DNA of 64,000 bases. Source: Triplophysa rosa. Its lineage: Eukaryota; Chordata; Actinopteri; Cypriniformes; Nemacheilidae. The translations under genes and the position numbers were made by a program. The notes under the pieces are model-generated. The model made no database searches and was not told the DNA's origin. It worked only from the letters and a program-made list of their open reading frames with translations. Location of the stretch: the NCBI RefSeq assembly GCF_024868665.1, contig NW_026634391.1, positions 1-64,000 on the forward strand, written 5' to 3'. Of the stretch, positions 22,479-33,240 are shown piece by piece (position 1 is the stretch's first letter; each line of letters begins with the position of its first letter).

Positions 22479-22559
22479 TAAATTTCATACAAAGTTAACT
22501 TTTATATTATAAATGTTACAAATGTAATATAAAATGGAGGGATAACAAGGCTACCAGGA

Positions 22560-22870
22560 TAAGACTACAGTATTTCGCAACAAACACAAACAACGCTGAG
22601 TCAGACGCACTTCCTGTTTCATTCTGTTCTAAATCCTTTTGATGGTATTTTGTGCTAACATGTGTGTAGTGTAAAAAAAAACAGGAAGTTAAACAGGAAG
22701 CCCTTTTGGATCCGTGTTGTTTATGTCCTGTGAAATGGTCTATACTTTGAAAACAAAATGTACCAACATTTTATCCAAAGTAGGCATGTTAACATAACGG
22801 ATGTATGTGGGTAGAAAAAATAAGCCCATTACTTGAGAAACAAGCTGAAGTAATCAAAAACTAAATTTGC
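22560..22870 (+). repeat. Unnamed repeat, copy 2
   Basis: Direct relative of 20160-20465, ending in the same CAAGCTGAAGTAATCAAAAA phrase. Confidence 0.5.
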
Positions 22871-22889
22871 TTTGCCCATTAGGAAGAAG

Positions 22890-23240
22890 ATATAAGTCAC
22901 GATCCCAGTCCGTGTTTCCCCTGTGTTGTTGTGTGTCTGGGCTGGGCATTGTTCGTCTGCTCCAAATGTCATTTCTGAACCTGCTGAGCTTCCTGCCTGC
23001 GCCTAGATGGCCGCATTTGAGTCTCCCAAGCTCCCTGTCGCCTACAAGATGGCCACCTCTGAGCTCCCTGCCTCGTCCAAGAAGGCCGTTTCTTGAGTTC
23101 CCTGCCTCGTCCAGTATGGACACCACTGGGCTTCCAGCCCTGCCTGCGCTTGCAGACTTGCATGGACAGAGCGGGAGCGCAGCAATACATGTCCCCCCCC
23201 CCCGGGGAGCTAGAACAGTTCATGATGCATAACAGGATTC
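22890..23240. repeat. GC-richer block with a 42-45 bp internal repeat
   Basis: A unit like AAGATGGCC...GAGCTCCCTGCC recurs three times (about 23000-23115), then a C-run at 23193. Frames on both strands are by-products of the repeat. Confidence 0.45.
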
Positions 23241-23640
23241 AATTAAAATGATCCGACATATACAGGCAGATAAGGAGGATATGGGGATGGAGGTGGATTT
23301 TTAGTGTGGCAGCTCTATTATTGATGCAGTCTAGTATGTGTACTATGACTATTGGTTAACGTGATGTGATTGGCTGATGCAAGCTAGACTCATGTGACCT
23401 GCCAGAACTGACGCTACGCTTGATTTCTGTCAGGACCACTGTCGTCAAATATTTAAATAATAGCAATATTTAAGGTTGGCGAAATGAAACTGTTCTGGGA
23501 AAACTCTACGTCTGTCCATGCAGCCTTGCATTGACGCAGCAGGACGTCATCAATACATGTCTCCGGAAAAAAAAAGATTGCCACCAAAACAAAATCATTC
23601 CCCATCCAATTTAGCATGTCTAAACAGCATTAAGGAAATG
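23241..23640. other. Intergenic, nothing recognised
   Basis: No supported gene or repeat before the minisatellite starts. Confidence 0.35.
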
Positions 23641-23899
23641 CTTAATTATGCAGACAACTGGGTTAAACTAGCGGTAAAGCTGGCAGGTGAAGCACACACC
23701 CTGCAACAAATTGCACGAGTTGTGTGAGCAAGTTGTTAATGGTTAAACTAGCAGTAAGCTGGCAGGGGAAGCATACACCCTGCAGCGAATAGCACCGGAG
23801 TAACATGAGCAAGCTGTTAACAAACCGAACAGTTAAGCAGTCAAGATGGCAGGTGAAGCGTACACCCTGAAACAAATAGAACCAGTGTGACAGGAGCAA
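23641..23899 (+). repeat. Minisatellite, left block (about 75-bp unit)
   Basis: Units contain GTTAAACTAGCAGTAAAGC-like, GCTGGCAGGGGAAGC and ACACCCTGCAACAAATAG-like phrases, with three to four imperfect copies. The array resumes at 25670, 29823 and 31512, each time after an inserted element. Confidence 0.75.
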
Positions 23900-25662
23900 C
23901 CCTGCAAGCAAGCTGGCACTGGCACTTTAGGGGCCCACTTAGGGCTAGCCTAAGAATTTGCTTACTGCCAAAATGTTGGCCCATGGGAAGCTCTCACTTA
24001 GCCCCCACTGTTGATTTGTTGAAATGTTGATCACTTTTGCACTCGCCATTAATGTTGAAAAAATGTTGAAATTTAATTAAACAACCATTATTATGATCAG
24101 TGTTTGCTTTAGTTGGGCTTTTGACTCTTAAAGCAACAACAAGGAACTTTTGCGTGTGGTTCCCCCATGTGGTTGATAAGTGCAATTGTCTGTTATAAAT
24201 GTCGTAAATACTGTCGCTGTATAAGCTTCCAGGTGGGCAGCGCAATACATGTGAATTTGTTGACTAAGCTGAAATCGCTGTTACATCATGTCACTTCATA
24301 AACTGTGCATGTACTAAAGCACTCTTTTGGTTCCCGCGGGGTATAATACTGGGCTATACTAATAGCTCAAATTAGATTCTGAGGTAGCAGCTGGTTAGTG
24401 CATAGCGTGCTAACATTAGCTACAGATTACATTTGCATTCACCCAAAACACAACGCATTGACGTGAATGTGCAAGAAAAAATGTACATATAAGACCCGTT
24501 TTGCAACCCATTGCCTCTTGCTGCTCGCTTCACCGAGTGTGAGGGATTTCAGCCGATGGAGGGTTGCCTAGGAAGCAGTGGCAGTAAAATGTGTCCAGTT
24601 AAGAGTTGTTCTAACACTAAAATAATTTTAGAGAGATTATTTTAAGGTCAAAAAACTCCTCGTTGTTCCTTTAAGTTTTAACACTTAGGTTTCTTTGTCC
24701 AACAGTGTGTTATGCATTTGTTTTTGCAAAGTACACTAAGATTCAATGGGATAAGAGCTCATTGAGATGGAAGTCAAATAAATACATTTTATTGTGTTGT
24801 GGTATTAATGTAGAGATGTTGGGTGGCAATGCAGTGTTAGATTAAAGCAATGTTATGGCTGTCATATTATTAGAAATTAACTAAATATATTTAAAAAATT
24901 TAAACTATTGAATCAATCAGACATGACGAATCAGTGTATGAAAGTCAACAATGGTGAGAATCAACAAAAGAAAATGTCATGCTGCAATGCATGCCTGGTA
25001 ACATCATAGTACATGGTGCATCGCAGTTGATCTGAATTAGTTTGATGATTGTCACCATTGTTGATATTTGCATGATGAGTGTTGACGTCTAAGTGTGTCA
25101 TTGAGGTTTTCTGTTTACTTTTTTGCAGTGCTTTTACAAACCTCACAATTTTCACCAGATGCAAAAAGCTTAATCTCCAATTTGTTTTGAAGTAGATTGT
25201 TTATTTGTTCAAAGCTAATATCTTAGAATTAAATTACCACAAATGTACATGTGTATAACATCTCTTTCATTAGGCTCTTGCAATGTATCATTGTTTTTAT
25301 TAAACATCATTGCAAGCACTGAAAGAAAACATTTTTTTTGCAAGTCCAGAGTCAAGAGCCCAACTAAAGCAAACACTGATCACAGTAATGGTGGTTGATG
25401 AAATTTCTAAATCTTTTCAATATTAATTGCAGGTGCCATTAACATTGACAAATCAACTATTTTTAACATGGATTCACTGGTTTGTACCTGTTACAGTAGC
25501 TTGCTGTCTGTGCAGATTTGACCCTGTGTGGGCCTATTGAGGGCTGCCCGTGCAGGGTCAGAGCTAAGGGGCCAACATTTTGCCAGTGAGCAAATTCTCA
25601 GGGGCCCTGCACTGACAGCATACTGGAGGCCTGTAAAGTGCCAGCGCAAGCTTGCTTGCAGG
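23900..25662. mobile_element. 1.76-kb foldback element
   Basis: The left end CCCTGCAAGCAAGCTGGC matches the inverse of the right end (GCAAGCTTGCTTGCAGGG). Further inverted blocks follow: GGCCCACTTAGG/AAAATGTTGGCCC and then TTTGCTTTAGTTGGGC at 24110 against its inverse at 25361. Arms are about 230 bp, with no transposase inside. It is inserted within the minisatellite. Related pieces are at 41795-41990 and 58031-58291. Confidence 0.65.
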
Positions 25663-25669
25663 GAAGTTT

Positions 25670-25841
25670 TTAACGAGCTGAATGGGTTAGTAAAGCTGGC
25701 AAGGGAAGGGTACACCCTGCAACAAATAGAACCAGTGTTACATGAGCAAGTTGTTAACGAGCTGAATGGTTTAAATCAGCAGTAAAGCTGGCAGGGGAAG
25801 CGTACACCTGGCAATAAATGGCACCGGAGCCAAATGGGTTA
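25670..25841 (+). repeat. Minisatellite, middle block
   Basis: Two to three units in the same orientation as 23641-23899, broken off at GGGTTAAAC by the DIRS element. Confidence 0.75.
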
Positions 25842-25889
25842 AACGTCTTGGTTACGGATGTAACCTCGGTTCCCTGATGGAGGGAACGA

Positions 25890-26064
25890 GACGTTGTGTC
25901 GAACCGACAGATTGGGGTTTGTCTTGAGAACCTATCATCTTCTGAGTATTTAGAAAAGGCCAATGAAAATTGGCGAATGAAATTTGCATGCCGGGCTCCT
26001 CCCCGGATGTCCGGGTATAAGAGGGAAGCCGGCGTGCTCATTCATTCACCTTTGGTCTGAGGAG
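25890..26064 (+). repeat. DIRS inverted terminal repeat, left
   Basis: Starts ACGTTGTGTCGAACCGACAG and runs through CTCATTCATTCACC. It is near-identical to the inverse of 29630-29797. The outer 48 bp are unique to this end and reappear in the internal complementary region. Confidence 0.85.
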
Positions 26065-26121
26065 CCTTAAGCATCCTCCCCCGACCACTGGGGTGGGCGG
26101 CCAGTGTTGTGGCATGAGGGA

Positions 26122-26226
26122 CACAACGTCTCGTTCCCTCCATCAGGGAACCGAGGTTACATCCGTAACCAAGACGTTCCCTTTCTGTCGGTCTCTCAAC
26201 GTTGTGTCGAACCGACAGAATGGGGT
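26122..26226. repeat. DIRS internal complementary region
   Basis: The left half is the reverse complement of the element's left terminus. The right half is the reverse complement of its right terminus. They share the GTT at 26176-26178, the inverse of the terminal AAC. This is the splint thought to template circle completion in DIRS retrotransposition. Confidence 0.88.
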
Positions 26227-26920
26227 TCCTATGTAAGACGCCACAGCACTGAGACACGTCACAATCTCTAGCGGAGCGACGTTGAGTGGCCTGGGCGAGT
26301 CAGACGTAGGCGCTAACGCGAAATTATGACCATCCAGTGGAGAGGAAGGGGGACCCAGAGCTTTACCACAAAGTTGGGAAGCCCCTGCCACCGGCCGTCA
26401 CGGGCGGAGGCCTAGTTCTCTAAATGGCTAGAAGCCGCCCGGCACCGTACGGGCCACTGGGTAAGCATTATTCCCCCCGGGGGGAAAAACGCTGCAGAGG
26501 CCACTACCTACTGTAGGAAGGAATTAGTGGAGACACCACATGGTCTTACCATCAGGGGAGAACTCACGGGAAGGATGTGCGGACTGCAGGAGTTAACCGC
26601 AAGGTGGGAGTCCACCTGGGGAGGTCATGGGTTGCCGAGGTGGGAACCATTCATGAGGATACATCAGACGGAACAGCCCACAGAGGGGGGTTACCACGTC
26701 TGGAGCACTAGGTCCGGTTAGAGCTATCTGGGAGATAACTCAACTGTTCCCCGGCCTAAGGGGCAGGGCTGCTCTGCCCAGCCTGTCCCCTGGAAGGATG
26801 CTTAGTGATGGATGGAATGCCTGTTCTTTACCCGAGGGGAAAGAAGTGAGGCGGGATAGCCGCTGCTCCCCCCGGAGGGGGAAGGGCTTCCTCAGGCGTA
26901 CGCCCTAACGGTTGCAGGTC

Positions 26921-27690
26921 CTACCTGTTGCCCTGCAGGATGCGGGCTGACACCGGTTCTACGCGGAGGTTGCAGAACCTCGCGAAGGTATTGGGCATAG
27001 CCCAACCCGCAGCTCTGCAGATGTCTGCCAGAGAGGCGCCCTGAGCCAGTGCCCACGAGGAGGCGACACCCCAAGTGGAATGTGCCCTAACTCCTAAGGG
27101 GCAGGGACGATCTTGCGACCAGTATGCCAAGGATATGGCATCCACGATCCAGTGCGCCAGCCTCTGTTTGGAGACAGCCCTCCCCTTCTGCTGACCTCCA
27201 AAACAGACAAAGAGCTGCTCAGAGCTTCTGAAGCTCTGCGTGCAGTCCAAGTAGAGGCGCAGTGCGCGTACTGGACACAACACGGACGGGGTTGGGTCTT
27301 CCTTCCCAGAGGGGAGCGCCTGCAAGTTCACCACCTGGTCCCGGAAGGGATTGGTGGGAACCTTGGGCACGTAGCCGGGCCGTGGTCTCAGGATAACGGG
27401 AGAGTCTCCAGGCCCGAATTCTAGGCAACCCGAGGACACAGAGAATGCTTGTAGGTCCCCTACCCTCTTTAAGGAGGCGAGCGCTACCAGTAGGGTCTTC
27501 TTTATCGACAGGCGAGAAAGATCGGCCTCTCCTAGGGGCTCTAAGGGGGGCCTCTGGAGGCCCTCCAGGACCACTTCGAGGTCCCAAGAGGGTACGGGGC
27601 GCGGGCGAGGCGGATTCAACCATCTCGCGCCCCTCAGGAACCTGGTGACCAGGTCGTGCTGTCCTAGAGACTTACCAGCAACTGGATTGT
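26921..27690 (-). pseudogene. DIRS tyrosine recombinase, catalytic part, inactivated
   Basis: The open frame to 27619 starts MNPPRPRP and carries the recombinase fold. Catalytic Arg of box I is in LKRVGDLQ (residue 52). Box II His is in RAHSTWG (H180), where the usual H-x-x-R Arg is replaced by Trp. The C-terminus reads FARFCNLRVEP, with Cys (216) where the nucleophilic Tyr is expected. A one-base shift near 27690 separates it from the N-terminal part. Two catalytic substitutions plus the frameshift make it non-functional. Confidence 0.8.
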
Positions 27691-28225
27691 GATGTGCGAG
27701 TAACAGTATGTAAGTATGGCAACATACACTTTCAGTGTGGAAGGGGAGAGGTTCTTCTCAAGTGTCTCCTGGAGAAAGGACAGTACGTACCTGATCGAGC
27801 ATCTCTGTGGGTCTTCTCCGTGAGAAGAGCACCAGGACGAGAAGAGGCGCCACTTGAAGGCATACAGTCTCCTAGTGGCCGGGGCTCTAGCCTGTGTGAG
27901 GGTCTCTACCACCGCCGGGGGTAGGTCGCTCAGGATCTCCTCTTCCCGTCCAGGGGCCAGACATGGAGGTCCCAGAGGTCTGGCCTGGGATGCCAAAACG
28001 TGCCCTGAGAAAGAAGGTCCTTCCTCAGGGGAATCGGCCAGGGGGGAGTTGTTGTCAGAAGCACCAGCTCTGAGAACCAAGTCAGGTTGGGCCAGTAAGG
28101 CGCAACTAGTAGCACTTGATGCTCCTCTTCCCTGACCTTGCACAGGGTCTGTGCAATGATGCTCACTGGGGGGAAGGCGTACATCCGCTTGTCCCGCGGC
28201 CAGCTGTGCACAAGGGCATCCGTAC
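27664..28225 (-). pseudogene. DIRS recombinase N-terminal domain with RNase H tail
   Basis: One frame gives the core-binding N-domain (ATRRLYAFKWRLFSSWC, then VLSFLQETLEKNLSPSTLKVY). An adjacent frame reads APYWPNLTWFSELVLL, the end of the RT/RNase H polyprotein. The RT itself is absent; the break lies near 28220, where gag sequence resumes. Confidence 0.75.
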
Positions 28226-29452
28226 TGATGCTTGATGGCCTCCGTCTGCTTCTTCACCGTCGAGAACTGCTGAGAGAAATCCTCAACGGTGTCACCAAAC
28301 AGCCCTCCCTGCGAGATGGGGGCGTCAAGAAAGCGAACCTTCTCGGCGTCCCGCATCTGCGCAAGGTTAAGCCAGAGGTGCCTCTCCTGGACCACCATAG
28401 TGGACATCGCCCGACCCAGGGCCCGTGCCGTCACCTTAGTCGCCCGTAGAGTGAGATCGGTGGTGGTACGGAGGTTCCTGCATTACCGCTGAGTCAGTCT
28501 TACCCTCGTGAAGCTCCTTCAACACCTTGGCCTGGTGGACCTGCAGGATAGCCATGGCATGGAGGGAGGAGGCGGCCTGACCCGCAGCCGTGTAAGCCTT
28601 CGACACCAGCGATGCTGAAAACTTACACGCCTTGGATGGGAGTCTAGGTCGAGCTCTCCAGGTGGCAGCTGTCTGCGGGCACAGGTGCACCGTGACAGCA
28701 CGCTCCACCTGGGGAATCTCGACATAGCCCCTGGCCGCCCCATCATCGAGGGAAGTAAGGGCGACTGAGCTTTTCTGATTGGAACAAGCTGTGAGGGGCG
28801 CGTTCCAAGTCTTACTCGGCTTGGAGCCACTCTCAGACCCCAGGTACCACGTATCCAGCCGCGAGTGCTGGGGTAAAGGCGGTGCTGTGCACTGCAGCCC
28901 AATGCTCACGGTGACCCGGAAAAGCATGGTTGACATCTCAACGTCCGCCTCTTCCTGGGCTCGACCCCCCGAGGGAGGGAGCTCCGAGGAATCGTCGGGG
29001 TCGGATGCCAAATGGTCGCCCTCCGATGCTGTGATCGACATCTCATCTTCGTCACGCACTTCCGAGTACGTGACGGAGGAACATGACGGGGTAAGACTGT
29101 CTTTTGAGGAACGGTCAGACGAGCGAGACGGGGCGTGAACGGTCCGTGAGCCTGCGGCTGGCGGGTTAACATTCACAGTGATCCCCATATCACCCCCAGT
29201 GCTAACCGAAGCGGGCGGCAGGGCCGTAGTCACTATCGTCACGGATCGGGTAGCAGACGGGGTGGTGGCTTTATCCATGAAGAATACAGCCACCCGTGAC
29301 CGCAATGTCTGGATCGCCAACCGCCCGCAGTGCGGGCAGGACGTATCCACGAAGGCTGCCTCAGCGTGCCGGAGACCCAAACACCTGAGGCAGACATCGT
29401 GTCCGTCCCCTTCCTCAATGAGTGCGTCACACCCAAGAGAACAGCGGGACAT
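28226..29452 (-). pseudogene. DIRS gag-like gene, frameshifted
   Basis: The main frame 28436-29452 begins MSRCSLGCDALIEEGDGHDV and has a Cys/His-rich N-terminus (CLRCLGLRHAEAAF, SCPHCGRL). The C-terminal part continues in another frame (LGRAMSTMVVQERHLWLNLA, 28226-28430) after a one-base shift near 28470. It is the structural gene of DIRS elements and is broken here. Confidence 0.75.
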
Positions 29453-29629
29453 GCCACGCTGGAGAAATTTGCTCTTTTAGAAAAAAATTGCTCAGACACT
29501 TCTGGAACTGCCGAGATGCCCAGGGGAGAGTCGCTGCAGGAAGGGACCGTCCGCTGCACCACGTCGTAGATTCCAGCAGGATTGGATCAGTGAAGATCTG
29601 TAGATCGCTCATCAGATGGTTAGGCTCTG

Positions 29630-29797
29630 AAGAACAAAAGGTGAATGAATGAGCACGCCGGCTTCCCTCTTATACCCGGACATCCGGGTAGGAGCCCGGC
29701 ATGCAAATTTCATTCGCCAATTTTCATTGGCCTTTTCTAAATACTCAGAAGATGATAGGTTCTCAAGACAAACCCCATTCTGTCGGTTCGACACAAC
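29630..29797 (-). repeat. DIRS inverted terminal repeat, right
   Basis: Inverse of 25890-26064. The outer 25 bp (GAGAGACCGACAGAAAGGGA and AC) are unique to this end. Confidence 0.85.
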
Positions 29798-29822
29798 GTG
29801 GAGAGACCGACAGAAAGGGAAC

Positions 29823-29878
29823 TAGCAGTTATGCTGGCAGGGGAAGCATACACCTTCCAATAAATGGCACCGGACTTA
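29823..29878 (+). repeat. Minisatellite unit between DIRS and Tc1
   Basis: TAGCAGTTATGCTGGCAGG and a following GCACCGGACTTA belong to the minisatellite. It is interrupted at TA by the Tc1 element and resumes at 31512. Confidence 0.75.
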
Positions 29879-31509
29879 CAAACCCGATTCCAAAAAAGTT
29901 GGGACACTGTACAAATTGTGAATAAAAAAGGAATGCAATAATTTACGAATCTCATAAACTTGTATTTTATTCACAATAGAATATAGATAACATATCAAAT
30001 GTTGAAAGTGAGACATTTTGAAATGGCATGCCAAATATTGGCTCATTTTGGATTTCATGAGAGCTACACATTCCAAAAAAGTTGGGACAGGTAGCAATAA
30101 GAGGCCGGAAAAGTTAAATGTACATATAAGGAACAGCTGGAGGACCAATTTGCAACTTATTAGGTCAATTGGCAACATGATTGGGTATAAAAAGAGCCTC
30201 TCAGAGTGGCAGTGTCTCTCAGAAGTCAAGATGGGCAGAGGATCACCAATTCCCCCAATGCTGCGGCGAAAAATAGTGGAGCAATATCAGAAAGGAGTTT
30301 CTCAGAGAAAAATTGCAAAGAGTTTGAAGTTATCATCATCTACAGTGCATAATATCATCCAAAGATTCAGAGAATCTGGAACAATCTCTGTGCGTAAGGG
30401 TCAAGGCCGGAAAACCATACTGGATGCCCGTGATCTTCGGGCCCTTAGACGGCACTGCATCACATACAGGAATGCTACTGTAATGGAAATCACAACATGG
30501 GCTCAGGAATACTTCCAGAAAACATTGTCGGTTAACACAATCCACCGTGCCATTCGCCGTTGCCGGCTAAAACTCTATAGGTCAAAAAAGAAGCCATATC
30601 TAAACATGATCCAGAAGCGCAGGCGTTTTCTCTGGGCCAAGGCTCATTTAAAATGTACTGTGGCAAAGTGGAAAACTGTTCTGTGGTCAGACGAATCAAA
30701 ATTTGAAGTTCTTTTTGGAAAACTGGGACGCCATGTCATCCGGACTAAAGAGGACAAGGACAACCCAAGTTGTTATCAGCGCTCGGTTCAGAAGCCTGCA
30801 TCTCTGATGGTATGGGGTTGCATGAGTGCGTGTGGCATGGGCAGCTTACACATCTGGAAAGGCACCATCAATGCTGAAAGGTATATCCAAGTTCTAGAAC
30901 AACATATGCTCCCATCCAGACGTCGTCTCTTTCAGGGAAGACCTTGCATTTTCCAACATGACAATGCCAGACCACATACTGCATCAATTACAACATCATG
31001 GCTGATGTTGTAATCCGGAGGATTACAACATCATGGCTGATGTAGAAGAAGGATCCGGGTACTGAAATGGCCAGCCTGCAGTCCAGATCTTTCACCCATA
31101 GAAAACATTTGGCGCATCATAAAGAGGAAGATGCGACAAAGAAGACCTAAGACAGTCGAGCAACTAGAAGCCTGTATTAGACAAGAATGGGACAACATTC
31201 CTATTCCTAAACTTGAGCAACTTGTCTCTTCAGTCCCCAGATGTTTGCAGACTGTTATAAAAAGAAGAGGGGATGCTACACAGTGGTAAACATGGCCTTG
31301 TCCCAACTTTTTTGAGATGTGTTGATGCCATGAAATTTAAAATCAACTTATTTTTCCCTTAAAATGATACATTCTCTCAGTTTAAACATTTGATATGTCA
31401 TCTATGTTGTATTCTGAATAAAATATTGAAATTTGAAACTTCCACATCATTGCATTCTGTGTTTATTCACAATTTGTACAGTGTCCCAACTTTTTTGGAA
31501 TCGGGTTTG
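29879..31509 (+). mobile_element. Tc1/mariner transposon, nearly complete
   Basis: Ends are CAAACCCGATTCC and its exact inverse, flanked by TA. Inner copies of TTCCAAAAAAGTTGGGACA lie at 30070 and, inverted, at 31298, giving the IR/DR layout of Tc1 elements. It is 1631 bp and carries a transposase broken once. Confidence 0.92.
30231..31289 (+). pseudogene. Tc1-type transposase, broken
   Basis: From ATG 30231 (MGRGSPIPPM) the frame is open for 260 codons. Paired helix-turn-helix motifs are visible (KGVSQRKIAKSL; VNTIHRAIRR). Catalytic Asp are in LWSDESKF (D154) and FQHDNARPHT (D244). A local hairpin-like duplication at 30985-31050 introduces a stop at 31011. Beyond it the third catalytic block SPDLSPIENIW and the C-terminus remain readable. 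Start at 30231 is favoured because Tc1 transposases are about 340 residues and upstream codons lack conservation. Confidence 0.85.
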
Positions 31510-31511
31510 TA

Positions 31512-31620
31512 CATGAGCAAGTTGTTAAGGAGCCAAATAGGTTAAACAAGCAGTAAAGCTGGCAGGGGATGCATACATCCAAGTCTGGCGTAGTCAGACC
31601 TTCATACTGAAGAGGAGCGT
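31512..31620 (+). repeat. Minisatellite, right block
   Basis: CATGAGCAAGTTGTTAAGG continues the unit split by Tc1 and ends near 31580. Unrelated sequence follows. Confidence 0.7.
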
Positions 31621-31623
31621 CCC

Positions 31624-32247
31624 AAATTTACATTTACATTTAGCAGACGCTTTTATCCAAAGCGATTTGCAGAGAGTTCAGGGAGCAATAAGCGATATGT
31701 CATACAGGAGCAATAATACAATAGGTGCTAATACAAAGTTACTAGTTTCAACAAAAGCCAGACCAATACCTGTTGGGAAAAGATAGTTAGTATTTTTTTT
31801 GTCTGTCAAGTATTCATAGAAGAGATGGGTTTAAAGCAGTTTAAACCAGACTGAGTTAGGAAGAATGTTCCACCAGGAAGGAGTTGTGAAGGAGAATGTG
31901 TGGGAACGTGATTTACTGCCCTTTTGAGAAGGCAGTACAAGTACAGGTGTTGATGTGAGTGCAGGTGTGAGTGTGCTGGATATGGCCTGAAGGAGATGGG
32001 AGGGGATTGGATCAAGGGGACAGGTGGTGGGGTGGCTGGAGAGAAGTCTGGTGAATTCAGTGTCAGTCAGTGGGGCGAAAGAGGAGAGTGCAATGTTTGA
32101 AGTGAGGATAGTGTGTACCGAGGTCTGAGGTGCTAAGAATTTTTTGCTGATGGATGATCTTTTCTCAGTGAAAAATACAGCGACGTCCTCCGCAGTCAAA
32201 GATAAAGTGGGTGGGGGAGGAGAGGGGAAAATCACGCACTTATGCAC
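31624..32247 (-). mobile_element. L2 LINE 3' end with internal deletion
   Basis: On the minus strand, an RT N-terminal phrase (SSHPTTCPLDPIPSHLLQAI) is fused after a deletion to the L2 C-terminus (SHTFSFTTPSWWNILP). The 3' UTR ends in GCTTTGGATAAAAGCGTCTG and TAAATGTAAATG. Not functional. Confidence 0.8.
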
Positions 32248-32307
32248 TATTCTTTGTCATTTTGTAGTATTATTAGTGTGAGTAGTGAGTTCACATAAAA
32301 AAAAAAT

Positions 32308-32342
32308 ATATATATATATACTGTATATATATATATATATAT
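32308..32342. repeat. (TA)n microsatellite
   Basis: TATATA tract with one interruption. Confidence 0.9.
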
Positions 32343-32349
32343 AGAAGTG

Positions 32350-33240
32350 TACTATAAGTACCCAGATGATGCACTCGACCGAAAGCATGGAATGTGGAAC
32401 TCTGGACACTTCACACATACTCAACGGTTGTAGTTTCGCTTATGTGGCAGAAGGGAGGCGGAGCCATCAGACGCTGCTCGAGCAAAGTTCTCCTGCAGAA
32501 TGATTATGCTTCAAATTAATGCTGACTTAAGTCAAGCTTAGCAAAGATTAAAGTTACATTAATTGTACTAGGTACAAATAGATTTTCATTGACATGCATT
32601 GAGTTGTGAGATTTATGTTATTTGCCCTCGTCTGGGAAACTGCACACATCTTATAGTCATACACTAGATAGTTGAGTGCGTAGTGCATAGTTAAAGTGCA
32701 TAGTAGGTCTGGGAACTTTCGCCGCTTTCTTTGGACAAGGCCTATGGAAGTAAAATAGTGACAAATGTGCTTGAAGCAAAAAGACAAAAACTGAAAAAAA
32801 TGCATTGTATTAACGGTGCTTGCATTTTAAGTTTCTGCAATTCAACATGGTTGCATATATAAGATGTGAATTTTTCAAATGGAAACATTTCACACACAGT
32901 TTCACCGTTTAAAAATTCAATAATCAAAATTCACCTTTTAAATTTCATTCAAAAAATTCTACTTGTTTTAAAATACAACCTTAAATATTCAACAGACAAT
33001 TTTCAGTACATATTATTTCGGTTTAAAAATTTGCTTCCACAAATTCAACAAACTCAACAAACTCGTGGTTCAATACATTTTGAAAAACTGTTTAGAAATT
33101 TCATTAAGTAATGAACCCATCATCTAGTGCTCTTATGTTCACAACACATGGGGTAGTTCAAACCACAAAGGTCCTTCTGCCTCTTTATGTTTCACATGAT
33201 TGGCTGTTCACGATGTCACAATGTAATGTGCACAACATCA
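32350..33240. other. Intergenic upstream of the RNase gene
   Basis: AT-rich with A/T runs. Short open frames have no recognisable content. Confidence 0.4.

Larger units (their letters stand above)
25842..29822 (-). mobile_element. DIRS-type tyrosine-recombinase retroelement, RT-deleted
   Basis: Inverted terminal repeats (25890-26064 and 29630-29797), an internal complementary region (26122-26226), a gag-like gene and a tyrosine recombinase on the minus strand define a DIRS element. The outer bases are AAC on both sides and the flanking minisatellite reads continuously across one AAC, as expected for recombinase-driven insertion without target duplication. At 3.98 kb it is shorter than typical DIRS elements because the reverse transcriptase/RNase H part is missing. 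Confidence 0.88.

Noticed and set aside
22854..23232. Pro/Leu-rich frames on both strands
   Set aside because: Generated by a 42-45 bp tandem repeat; both strands are open for the same reason.
28779..29480. Plus-strand frames of 100-119 residues
   Set aside because: Antisense to the DIRS gag gene, with no recognisable motif. The minus strand explains the coding signal.
30018..30230. N-terminal extension of the Tc1 transposase from 30018
   Set aside because: Those codons cover the inner terminal repeat and 5' UTR; the family start at 30231 gives the expected length and motif order.
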